A stretch of DNA of 64,000 nt from Elusimicrobiota bacterium (GTDB taxonomy: Bacteria; Elusimicrobiota; UBA8919), in contig JAQUMH010000010.1 of NCBI GenBank assembly GCA_028718185.1, positions 22,763-86,762 of the forward strand, read 5' to 3'. Position 1 is the first letter of the stretch, and each line of letters begins with the position of its first letter. Position numbers and translations under genes: made by a program. Under the pieces are notes generated by a model. That model was given only the letters and a program-made list of their open reading frames with translations, ran no database searches and was not told the DNA's origin. Positions 17,682 through 26,952 of this stretch are shown one piece after another.

Positions 17682-20600
17682 ATGGGTAAACCCATTAAAT
17701 ATTTTTTATCGTTAATAGAAATGGCACTAATCAAACAAAAAAAATATTTCAATCTATATTTTTTTATTTTTTTTATCATTTTGGTAATGACTGTTAGCAG
17801 TACTATAGATGCAGCAGCTGCGACCAAACTCAACTCGATTTTTTACGAAGGTGGTACATATCCAAGTCCAAATCTTGCACCGATAAGCTCACCATATTTT
17901 ATATTTTGGTTCAGGGAAGGTTCGCCGGAAGTTAATACGCAACAACCTCATGTAACTGCGGTGGACTGTAATCAGACACCCAGCGAATCAAGATATAATG
18001 AAATGATAAATCAAGGGAAAATTGCAATGGCAGAAGTGCTTCTGTCTAATATTAGTGAGGATGCAGTTTACAATGAATATAAAACCCAGGCAGATAAAGG
18101 TTTTAATTTCTCAATCGATGAGCTGGGAAGTGGTTACTACTATCAGCAAAATGATCCTGTACGGTATGAGTATGGATACCTCAATTTATGGGCATTTAGA
18201 TCACTCAGAAAATTAAAACAAGAATATCCCAATCTTTTTGTACAAGCATGGACTACGTTTAATTTATCTCCACTTGCTGTCGCAGGAATGGATGTTATAG
18301 ATATATTTTCGCCGGAGCTATATATTAATGGTGCCACTTCGGCAAACTCATATGTTAACGTTGTTCATAATTATGAAACAACAATAGACACGTATGTTTA
18401 TGCAGCGACACTTTACGGAGTTGAGGGAAAAACTGTTATAGGTTTAGATGCAGGATGTTGGTTCAATAATGTTAACACGTTCGGTACAACGGTGCAAGTC
18501 GATGCAAGACTACAATACTTGCGAAGCAAATCTCCTCAAATAGCAAGCAATGGAATATCACTTTTTTGGATTAGTAATACCATTTGCCCTTGTGGAAATC
18601 CATATAGAGCACAGTTTGACGCGTTAATGGATAAGAACTTCTACAAGTTATCTCCGACTGCTTTAATAAATACCCCGGCAAACGGAGCAACAGTCAGTGG
18701 GACCGTCACAATTAATGTTACCGGTAATGTAAATACTACGACAAATAGTCCTGTTACTTCTTATCGTTATTTTGTAGACAACAAGTTAGTTAAGATATCT
18801 TCACTTTCAACATATTCCTGGGATACTGCTGGTTATTCGCCGGGCAATCATATAATAACAGTTCACGCTGTGTCGGCTGATTATATGGGTGGCGCAAAAC
18901 AGATAACCGTGAACATACCTACAGGATTAAATTTAGCATTAAATAAAACAGCAACAGCTTCTTCTAATGTTGCTGACACTGGTAAAGCAGTAGATGGTAA
19001 TTTAGGTTCTAACTGGACATCATCGAGTAGTGACCCGCAATGGCTTTGTGTAGATTTAGGTGGAGAATACAATCTTACAGGAGCTATATTGAAGTGGGGA
19101 ACAAATTATGGTAAAGGTTATCGGATACAAGTATCTACTAATAATATAAATTGGCAAAACATATATATAAAAATAAATAATGGTACAGGTGGAACTGAAA
19201 ATATAATATTAAGTGGAAATGGTAGATATGTCCGTATGTACGGGACATCAAGAGGGACAACCAATGGATACTCCTTAAATGAGTTTGAGATATATGGAAT
19301 TGCTCCTGCTCCCGACACAACCTCACCTGCTACAATAAACACATTAGCGGCAGGAAATGCAACCAGCAACAGTATAGTTCTGGGTTGGACATCAGTAGGT
19401 GATGATGGAAATTCAGGCACAGCAAACGCATATGATATCCGGTATTCAAATGTAAATATAACTGATAGTAATTGGTCAACAACTACACAATGCAGTGGCG
19501 AACCAACTCCATTAGTAGCCGGAAGTAATCAGAGTTATACCGTCCAGGGTTTAAGTGCAGGAATAACCTATTATTTTGCGATGAAAGTAAGAGATGAAGT
19601 ACCAAACTGGTCAGGAATATCCAATGTAGTAAGCAAAGCAACAAATGCACCTGACACGACAGCACCCTCATCAATAAACACATTAGTGACAGGAGTTGCA
19701 ACCAGCAACAGTATAGTGTTGAGTTGGACATCAGTAGGTGATGATGGAAATATTGGTACAGCGAGTGTGTATGATATACGGTATTCAAATGTGAATATAA
19801 CAGATAGCAACTGGGCAACAGCAATACAATGTAGTGGAGAACCAACACCATCGGTTGCCGGAAGTAATCAGAGTTATACTGTCCAGGGCTTAAGTGCAGG
19901 AATAACCTATTATTTTGGTATGAAAGTAGGTGATGAAATACCTAACTGGTCAGGAATATCCAATATAGTAAATGGACAGACAAATAATCAAGGTAACCTC
20001 GCAATAGGAAAAACAGCAACAGCATCATCACTGGAAGGTACGGCAGGCAGAGACGAATCAGCCGCAATAGATGGTAATCAAGCAACCCGGTGGGCGTCAG
20101 ATGTAGGAGACCCGCAGTGGATAAAAATAGATTTAGTTGAGACATATAATATAAATCAAGTCATATTAAGATGGGAAGACGCATATGGAAAGGATTACCA
20201 GCTCCAAGTATCAAGTAACAATATAAACTGGACAACAATATATACAAAGACAGGAGGGACCGGTGGAGTAGAAACTCTCAGTGGTCTTAACGGTAGTGGC
20301 AGGTATATCAGGATGTATGGAACGGCTCGAGGAACAATTTACGGATATTCGTTATGGGAGTTTGAAGTATATGGGACACCTGTGACAACACCTACAAAGA
20401 GTATAACAATAACCTACCCGAATGGCGGTGAAAATTTAATAGCCGGCAGTCAACAAACAGTAACATGGACAAGTGTAGGAATAACAGGGAATGTAACGAT
20501 ACAAATATCCGTAGATGGTGGAACGAACTGGAGTACACTTGCTACAAACATAGCGGATGACGGCAGTGAAGTCGTAACTCTGCCAAACAGTGCAAGTAGT

Positions 20601-22790
20601 AGTTGCTTAATAAGAATTGTAGAAATAATCGGAGGAACAACTGACAGTTCAAATACTAATTTTGCAATAACAGTAACAGGTCAGATGTCATTTGGTAATA
20701 ATGGTAACCCATGGCTGATAGGAACAGGTACAACAACAATAGAGGCAGAAAACTATGACACGGGTGGTGAGGCTGTAGCATACCATGATACGACACCAGG
20801 CAATAGTGGTAACGCATACAGAACAAATGAGGATGTGGATGTGGAGACTTGTATTGATACCGGTGGCGGCTACAATATAGGATTTGCAGTACCAACCGAG
20901 TGGTTAGAATACAGTGTAAATATTAATGAAACTGCTGAGTACAAAATAATAATTAGAGGAGCCATGCAAGGAACAGCAAGTCCCGTACATCTTGAATTTG
21001 GAAACCACAATTTAGTCCCGTATGAGACAACACCATCAGTAGCTATACCCAATACCGGCGGTTGGCAGACATGGCAAGATGTAGAAGTCTCATCCAATAC
21101 CGCACTTACTGCAGGTAACCAGATAATGAAATTAGTCCTGGATACAGGAGCAGGAAGTAGCAACGGTAATTTCAATTATATAAAGATAATAAGATTAACT
21201 GCTGACACAACGCCACCGGTAGTGAGTGCGCCGACACCGGGTAACATAAGTGGCAGTGGAATAGTTATAACCTGGACAACAAATGAGCCGGCAAACAGTA
21301 AGGTAGAGTATGGTTTAACTACAAGTTATGGCAGCGCAACACCGGTAACAGATACTGGTGGAGTATATTCGCATAGTGTTACACTAAGTAATCTTACTGA
21401 GAACACAGTCTATCATTACAGGATGGTGTCCGTAGATATGAATGGTAACCCGACAACGACCGCTGATTATAGTTTTACAACAACTGCAAATGACACTACT
21501 CCGCCAGTGATAAGCAATATATCTGCAGGTGTAACACAAAACAGTGCCATTATAACATGGAATACCGATGAGGACTCAGATTCGCAAGTAGCGTATGGAC
21601 TAACATCAGTGCTTGGCAGTACAACCACATTAGATACAACCGCAACAAAATTACATAGTGTCTCACTAAACGCGTTACTGAAAGGTAAAACCTATTATTA
21701 TAAGGTTTTAAGTAAAGATACATCTGGTAACCTTACAATATCAACACAAAACAGTTTTAAAACATGTAACATAAAATACAGGATATATACATATTACTAT
21801 GATGAGGTGACAACACCTGCAAGCCTGAAGTTCAAATTACAGGTATATAATTTAGATGAAGGTAGTTTAGCAACCGATTACACAAGTACATTAACCCTTA
21901 CGACTAAGAACAGTAATAATAGTATTCTGGATACAACAGATTCAACACTAACTGTATCAGATTCAGGCGAGAAGGATGTTTCAATCCCATTCCGTAGTGA
22001 TATAACTACAGTGGAGTTAACAGGTGACGTAACAGCGCCGGTAGTTGTAAATTTCAATGATATGTATACAGCAAAGTTAGTAGGTTACCAGGGCGGAACA
22101 ATACGGGGAGCCAACGGGTTAAAGATAATAATACCGACAGGAGTCTTATCTGCAAACAAATATCTTGCAGCAATAAGGACAAGTATACCTCCTGCAGCAA
22201 ACAACACAACAAAATATGTTAACACAGTTAATCCGATATGTTATGATTTTGGTGAGCTGACATTTGGTGAAAGTGCACCGGTATTGGAAAATCAGGTATT
22301 TACAAGAGCAGTAAACATAACAATACCATATACAGCATCAGATGTAGGAACATTGAACGAAGCTGGACTTAGAATCTACTATTGGACCGGTACAGATTGG
22401 GATTTGGTGACAGGAGTCCAGACAGTAGACAAAGTAAACAATACAGTAACCGCAACAGTCAGACATTTCTCAACATATCGTATATTGGGTAGTTATGTTT
22501 CTACTGATTTAAACGACATTAAAATATATCCTAACCCATATAATCCTGATACAGCAGCGCAAGGTAAGTTAAAAGTAATAAACCTGCCAACAAACAGCGT
22601 TATGAAATTATATAGTGTTGATGGTGAATTAATCAGGGAACTCAAAGAGCTCGACTTTGGTAATCTTGGCTGGCTCGAGTGGGACGGCAAGAACGCCGAT
22701 GGTGACAAAGTAGCCAGAGCAGTATATATTTACCAGATAGAAGATACTGCCGGAGGTAAGAAAACAGGCAAGATTGGACTAGTGAAATAA
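17682..22790 (+). CDS. Secreted barrel-domain protein (paralog 2) with F5/8C, Fn3, CBM6 and FlgD-like C-terminal domain
   Basis: The start at 17682 is chosen because GAAGG lies 5 bases upstream; an in-frame ATG at 17628 lacks a site. 1,702 residues. Signal segment 1-48; the unassigned barrel domain at about 50-325 (D146-E147 and E212 match the acids of the 12652 and 26953 proteins); Ig-like 326-415; F5/8C (CBM32-like) 418-540; two near-identical Fn3 domains 545-766; second F5/8C 772-898; Kre9-like PNGGE domain 906-997; CBM6 1002-1173; two phosphatase-type Fn3 domains 1175-1362; ZU5-like region with HFS at 1595-1597; FlgD-like domain 1612-1702. Compared with its paralogs the barrel sits at the front and the binding modules follow. 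It is probably a surface-anchored enzyme acting on a complex glycan. Confidence 0.8.
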   Translation: MGKPIKYFLSLIEMALIKQKKYFNLYFFIFFIILVMTVSSTIDAAAATKLNSIFYEGGTYPSPNLAPISSPYFIFWFREGSPEVNTQQPHVTAVDCNQTPSESRYNEMINQGKIAMAEVLLSNISEDAVYNEYKTQADKGFNFSIDELGSGYYYQQNDPVRYEYGYLNLWAFRSLRKLKQEYPNLFVQAWTTFNLSPLAVAGMDVIDIFSPELYINGATSANSYVNVVHNYETTIDTYVYAATLYGVEGKTVIGLDAGCWFNNVNTFGTTVQVDARLQYLRSKSPQIASNGISLFWISNTICPCGNPYRAQFDALMDKNFYKLSPTALINTPANGATVSGTVTINVTGNVNTTTNSPVTSYRYFVDNKLVKISSLSTYSWDTAGYSPGNHIITVHAVSADYMGGAKQITVNIPTGLNLALNKTATASSNVADTGKAVDGNLGSNWTSSSSDPQWLCVDLGGEYNLTGAILKWGTNYGKGYRIQVSTNNINWQNIYIKINNGTGGTENIILSGNGRYVRMYGTSRGTTNGYSLNEFEIYGIAPAPDTTSPATINTLAAGNATSNSIVLGWTSVGDDGNSGTANAYDIRYSNVNITDSNWSTTTQCSGEPTPLVAGSNQSYTVQGLSAGITYYFAMKVRDEVPNWSGISNVVSKATNAPDTTAPSSINTLVTGVATSNSIVLSWTSVGDDGNIGTASVYDIRYSNVNITDSNWATAIQCSGEPTPSVAGSNQSYTVQGLSAGITYYFGMKVGDEIPNWSGISNIVNGQTNNQGNLAIGKTATASSLEGTAGRDESAAIDGNQATRWASDVGDPQWIKIDLVETYNINQVILRWEDAYGKDYQLQVSSNNINWTTIYTKTGGTGGVETLSGLNGSGRYIRMYGTARGTIYGYSLWEFEVYGTPVTTPTKSITITYPNGGENLIAGSQQTVTWTSVGITGNVTIQISVDGGTNWSTLATNIADDGSEVVTLPNSASSSCLIRIVEIIGGTTDSSNTNFAITVTGQMSFGNNGNPWLIGTGTTTIEAENYDTGGEAVAYHDTTPGNSGNAYRTNEDVDVETCIDTGGGYNIGFAVPTEWLEYSVNINETAEYKIIIRGAMQGTASPVHLEFGNHNLVPYETTPSVAIPNTGGWQTWQDVEVSSNTALTAGNQIMKLVLDTGAGSSNGNFNYIKIIRLTADTTPPVVSAPTPGNISGSGIVITWTTNEPANSKVEYGLTTSYGSATPVTDTGGVYSHSVTLSNLTENTVYHYRMVSVDMNGNPTTTADYSFTTTANDTTPPVISNISAGVTQNSAIITWNTDEDSDSQVAYGLTSVLGSTTTLDTTATKLHSVSLNALLKGKTYYYKVLSKDTSGNLTISTQNSFKTCNIKYRIYTYYYDEVTTPASLKFKLQVYNLDEGSLATDYTSTLTLTTKNSNNSILDTTDSTLTVSDSGEKDVSIPFRSDITTVELTGDVTAPVVVNFNDMYTAKLVGYQGGTIRGANGLKIIIPTGVLSANKYLAAIRTSIPPAANNTTKYVNTVNPICYDFGELTFGESAPVLENQVFTRAVNITIPYTASDVGTLNEAGLRIYYWTGTDWDLVTGVQTVDKVNNTVTATVRHFSTYRILGSYVSTDLNDIKIYPNPYNPDTAAQGKLKVINLPTNSVMKLYSVDGELIRELKELDFGNLGWLEWDGKNADGDKVARAVYIYQIEDTAGGKKTGKIGLVK

Positions 22791-22797
22791 GATAAGC

Positions 22798-22873
22798 GTT
22801 ATAGAGTTCGTAGGGTCATAGAGTTATAGGGTCTACGACTCTACAAACTCTATGAACTCTAAAACTCTATAAC
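22798..22873. repeat. TATAGAGTT-type inverted repeat, copy 2
   Basis: GTTATAGAGTTCGTAGGGTC and its approximate complement ending CTCTATAAC fold into a long hairpin in the short gap between two exoprotein genes. It is the same design as 20-87. Confidence 0.75.
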
Positions 22874-22908
22874 AGACATCACTCATAACACATTTTATTG
22901 AAGGAACT

Positions 22909-25900
22909 ATGAAAATAAAAAGAATGATGTTATTATTTATTATTAGTTTTCTTTTTATTGGACAGATGGTTTATGCTGCGGCCCAATTAAAAGGTAGCTG
23001 GATTAATTTTGGAGATTATGATAGCATCAAAAGAATAATCAGCGGATTGTTCCCACTGTATGGATGTAATATTGCAATCGTCAGAGTATGGGATCAATAT
23101 GATTATGTAGGATATCCTATTCACGGTACTTGGTATAACGCAGCCAAAGCGCTGGAACTTGGAAATTTAGGTAGAGCAAATGGTATAAAAGTTATTCCTG
23201 AGGTGCAGTTTTTTGGTCACCAGGCGTCTAGAGTAGCCGATGGTGATGTTAAAGGAAATTTTTTACTGGCATATCCGCAATATGATGAAAACAGAGGAGG
23301 TCAGCCGGTAAATGACTCGCGTAGTTTATGTCCTAATGCACCCGGTATTGCGGCGATTGTATGCGGCATGGCAGAGGAAATAGCATTAGCTTTTGGGAAT
23401 CATGCAATTTGTATCGGGTTTGATGAAGTTTATAATATTAACGTATGTTCTCTTTGTAAGGCGACCGGTAGAACCAATGGCCAACAATTTGTTTATTGGC
23501 TGAACATTATAAATAATTATCTTCAGAGTAAAGGCATAGAAGTATATATGTATGGTGATATGTTAATACCTGGTACAGTCGGACTGCCCTATGACCAGCA
23601 GTTTTATCCGACTACACATTGGACGGCATCTCCGGATGATACGTGGCAGCACATAGATGAAATAGAACACAAAGAAAATATAACTATTAACGATTGGCAT
23701 TATGATGATTTGGCTTCTTATCCGTCCATCCCATATTTTGGAAAGAAAGGTTTTAAGGTAAACCTAAGCCCGGGTTATGATGGGGGTGGTACGCCATCTT
23801 TTGTTAATTTTGCATTGAATTCTAAAGGACCGAAATATTATAATACAGCAGGTATAGTTTTTTGGGGCATGAATCCATCCGACGTCAATTATCTTTTAGA
23901 TGGCACAGGGGCAGCTTCAGGATTCGCTTTAGCTTTTAAGTGGGCAATGAACAATGTGAATGGATATTACAAACCGCTGACAGGTTCTCAACCGGTTATA
24001 TCTGCAGTAACATCGAATGTAGCTGGTAATTCAGCAACGATAACATGGACAACTGATGTTCCTTGTGATTCTCAGGTTCAATATTCACAGGAGCGTAACA
24101 CTTATAACAATTTAATAACCACTTATACTAATATCACAACTCTTGATACAAATTTGGTAACCAGCCACAGCGTCCCGATTACCGGTTTACAATCAGGAAA
24201 AACATATCATTTTAATGTAATTACTAAAAATGTAACAGGTTATGCTGTTTCTCCTGATAATACATTTGGTGCAAGTATAACCGTAACATACCCAAATGGC
24301 GGAGAAAATTTATTAATTAACAGTCAACAAACAGTAACATGGGGAAGTGTAGGTGTAGCAGGTAATGTAAAAATAGAATTATCAGTTGATGGAGGAACGA
24401 CATGGAGTACTCTTGTAGCTAATACAGCAAATGATGGCAGCGAAGTAGTTACTCTGCCGAACAGTCCCAGTAGTACCTGTTTAATAAGATTGTCAGCAAT
24501 AAGCGGTGGAACAACCGACAGTTCAGATGCAAACTTTTCAATAGTAATATCAAATCAGATAACATATGGAAACAATGGAAACCTCTGGCAGATATCGTCA
24601 GTTTTATTAAGTGCAACAACAATACAAGCAGAGAACTATGACACAGGCGGTGAAGGTGTGGCATACCATGATACAACAGCCGGCAACAGTGGTAATGCCT
24701 ATAGAATAAGTGAGGATGTAGATATAGAAAATTGTAATGATATCGGTGGTGGGTATGATGTAGGGTGGACAAAAGCAGGAGAGTGGCTGGAATACAGTAT
24801 AAATGTAAATGAGGGTGGCGAATACCAAATAATACTAAGAACAGCCCGCCAACCGGCAGTCAATGATATAGTACACTTTGAATTCACTCAGAACGATGTG
24901 GTTTATTTCATAACACCGTCAGTAAGCTTGCCGGCAACAGGTGGCTGGGGAATTTGGACAGATACAGAAGTCGTAAACTCGGTAACACTTCTCCCAGGCA
25001 ACCAGATAATGAAGTTAGTTTTTGACCCCAGTGCGGCGACTGATTGCAGTAATGTCAATTACATTAAAATAATAAAACTAACGGCCGATACAACACCACC
25101 GGAAGTAAGTGCAATATCAACAACAAGTATAACCGGCAGTGGAGCGGTAGTAACATGGACAACTAATGAGGCTGCAAACAGTAAAGTTCAATACGGTACA
25201 ACGCTGCCATATAGCAGTACAACAACATTAGCAAATTTTGTAACCAGCCACAGTGTCCCTATAACTGGTCTTACCGAAAAGACATTATATCATTACAGGA
25301 TAATAACAGCAGATATAAGTAATAACCCGACAACAACCGGTGATTATATTTTTACAACAACTGCAAATGATCCTGATGCACCGGTAATAAGTAATGTTCA
25401 TGCCGGCGTAACAGTAAATAGTGCAGCAATAACATGGACAACCAATGAGCCGTCAGATTCACAGGTAGCATATGGACTCACAACAGCTCTGGGTAGTACA
25501 ACTACACTAATTACAACACTTGTAACCGACCACAGCGTCCCAATTAGTAATTTAGAGAAAGGAAAGACATATTATTACACGATTTACAGCCGGGATGCAG
25601 CCACAAATCTTGCAACATCCGCACTTTACCAATTTAGTACGTATAACTTACAACACAGAATATATACATATTTCTACGATGATTCAACCACACCGGCAAA
25701 TTTGCAGTTCTTATTGCAGGTGTATAATGATGAGAATATTTTAGTAACGGATTACGGAGGAACACTGACCATTAAGACAAAAGATTCCAATGGTGCTGTA
25801 TTAGATACGATTAATTCAACATTTATTAAAGCAGATTCAGGTGAGAAAGATGTTTCAATTCCGTTCAGCAAAAATGTAGATACTATCGAATTAACCGGTG

Positions 25901-26664
25901 ATACCACAACGACGATAGTAATAAATTTTAGCGATCTGTATATATCTAAGTTAGTTGGCAGTAAGGGCGGAACAATAAAAGGAATAAATGGGATAAAAAT
26001 AGTCGTACCATCAGGAGTCCTATCAACTAACAAGTATCTTGCAACAAAAAGGACAAGTGTACCGCCAGTTGTAGGTAATACATTGAAATATGTTAACACA
26101 GTTAATCCAATATGTTATGATTTTGGCGAACTAACATTTAACAATAATGCTCCAACGCTGCAAAACCAGGTATTCACAAGAGCAGTAAACATAACAATAC
26201 CATATACAGCAGCGGATATAGGAACATTAAACGAGGATGGACTTAGAATATATTACTGGACCGGCACAGATTGGGATTTAGTGACAGGAGTCCAGACAGT
26301 AGACAAAGTAAACAATACAGTTACTGCAATAGTAAAACACTTTTCAACATACCGAATATTGGGCAGTTATGTATCTGTTGATTTAAGCAAAATTAAAATA
26401 TATCCTAACCCATTTAATCCTAACACAGCAATTAACGGTATGTTAAAAGTAATAAACCTGCCAATTAACTGTGTTATGAAATTGTATAGTGTAAATGGTG
26501 AATTAATCAGGGAACTCAAAGAGCTCGACTTTGGCAATTTAGGCTGGCTCGAGTGGGACGGTAAAAATGCCGATGGTGACAAGGTAGCCAGAGCAGTATA
26601 TATTTACCAGATAGAAGACACTGCCGGTGGCAGAAAGACTGGCAAGATAGGATTAGTCAAATAG
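22909..26664 (+). CDS. Secreted GH20-like hexosaminidase-type protein with CBM6 and FlgD-like C-terminal domain
   Basis: 1,251 residues; GAAGGA lies 5 bases before the ATG. Signal peptide 1-24. The barrel at about 25-357 has a GH20 look: KVIPEVQFFGHQ on one strand and CIGFDEVYN further on, where D172-E173 fit the Asp-Glu pair that GH20 beta-N-acetylhexosaminidases use with the substrate acetamido group. The gap between barrel motifs contains a CSLC pair. Then Fn3 (358-456), Kre9-like PNGGE (456-548), CBM6 (550-724), two phosphatase-type Fn3 domains (726-911), ZU5-like region with HFS at 1144-1146, and FlgD-like domain (1160-1251). The whole C-terminal half is a close copy of that of the 17682 protein, so the two differ mainly in the enzyme part. 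Confidence 0.78.
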   Translation: MKIKRMMLLFIISFLFIGQMVYAAAQLKGSWINFGDYDSIKRIISGLFPLYGCNIAIVRVWDQYDYVGYPIHGTWYNAAKALELGNLGRANGIKVIPEVQFFGHQASRVADGDVKGNFLLAYPQYDENRGGQPVNDSRSLCPNAPGIAAIVCGMAEEIALAFGNHAICIGFDEVYNINVCSLCKATGRTNGQQFVYWLNIINNYLQSKGIEVYMYGDMLIPGTVGLPYDQQFYPTTHWTASPDDTWQHIDEIEHKENITINDWHYDDLASYPSIPYFGKKGFKVNLSPGYDGGGTPSFVNFALNSKGPKYYNTAGIVFWGMNPSDVNYLLDGTGAASGFALAFKWAMNNVNGYYKPLTGSQPVISAVTSNVAGNSATITWTTDVPCDSQVQYSQERNTYNNLITTYTNITTLDTNLVTSHSVPITGLQSGKTYHFNVITKNVTGYAVSPDNTFGASITVTYPNGGENLLINSQQTVTWGSVGVAGNVKIELSVDGGTTWSTLVANTANDGSEVVTLPNSPSSTCLIRLSAISGGTTDSSDANFSIVISNQITYGNNGNLWQISSVLLSATTIQAENYDTGGEGVAYHDTTAGNSGNAYRISEDVDIENCNDIGGGYDVGWTKAGEWLEYSINVNEGGEYQIILRTARQPAVNDIVHFEFTQNDVVYFITPSVSLPATGGWGIWTDTEVVNSVTLLPGNQIMKLVFDPSAATDCSNVNYIKIIKLTADTTPPEVSAISTTSITGSGAVVTWTTNEAANSKVQYGTTLPYSSTTTLANFVTSHSVPITGLTEKTLYHYRIITADISNNPTTTGDYIFTTTANDPDAPVISNVHAGVTVNSAAITWTTNEPSDSQVAYGLTTALGSTTTLITTLVTDHSVPISNLEKGKTYYYTIYSRDAATNLATSALYQFSTYNLQHRIYTYFYDDSTTPANLQFLLQVYNDENILVTDYGGTLTIKTKDSNGAVLDTINSTFIKADSGEKDVSIPFSKNVDTIELTGDTTTTIVINFSDLYISKLVGSKGGTIKGINGIKIVVPSGVLSTNKYLATKRTSVPPVVGNTLKYVNTVNPICYDFGELTFNNNAPTLQNQVFTRAVNITIPYTAADIGTLNEDGLRIYYWTGTDWDLVTGVQTVDKVNNTVTAIVKHFSTYRILGSYVSVDLSKIKIYPNPFNPNTAINGMLKVINLPINCVMKLYSVNGELIRELKELDFGNLGWLEWDGKNADGDKVARAVYIYQIEDTAGGRKTGKIGLVK

Positions 26665-26668
26665 TCCT

Positions 26669-26756
26669 TGCCCGCCATCGGTTTCTTGCCCGCCAAAGAT
26701 TCAGTGGAGGGAGTGGTGGGCGATGTCCAATGTCGTAGTTGCAGAGCTTGCTCTGC
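26669..26756. repeat. TGCCCGCC and GCAGAGC repeat cluster
   Basis: TTGCCCGCCATCGG and a partner ending GGTGGGCGATGTCC form one imperfect inverted repeat (26669-26733). GTAGTTGCAGAGCTTGCTCTGC (26735-26756) follows. A copy of the first part lies at 34898-34967. Confidence 0.7.
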
Positions 26757-26843
26757 TTCTGTGAAAGCTGTTTGATGTTGTAGTGGTTTGCTCTTGGCAA
26801 ACCCAAACAAAGCTGATAATTTCATTACACTCTACATACATTC

Positions 26844-26888
26844 AAAAAAGGAATCTTTACCTGACGGTTGATAAAGATTCCTTTTTTT
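26844..26888 (+). terminator. Strong intrinsic terminator after the GH20-like gene
   Basis: AAGGAATCTTTA (26848-26859) pairs perfectly with TAAAGATTCCTT (26872-26883), followed by a T run. It should end the transcript of the two CTD-bearing enzymes and separate them from the next gene. Confidence 0.85.
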
Positions 26889-26952
26889 ATTGATATTTAT
26901 TTTTAATTTTATATAATCGTATTACTTTAATTTATTTAAGGAGTTGTTTACT

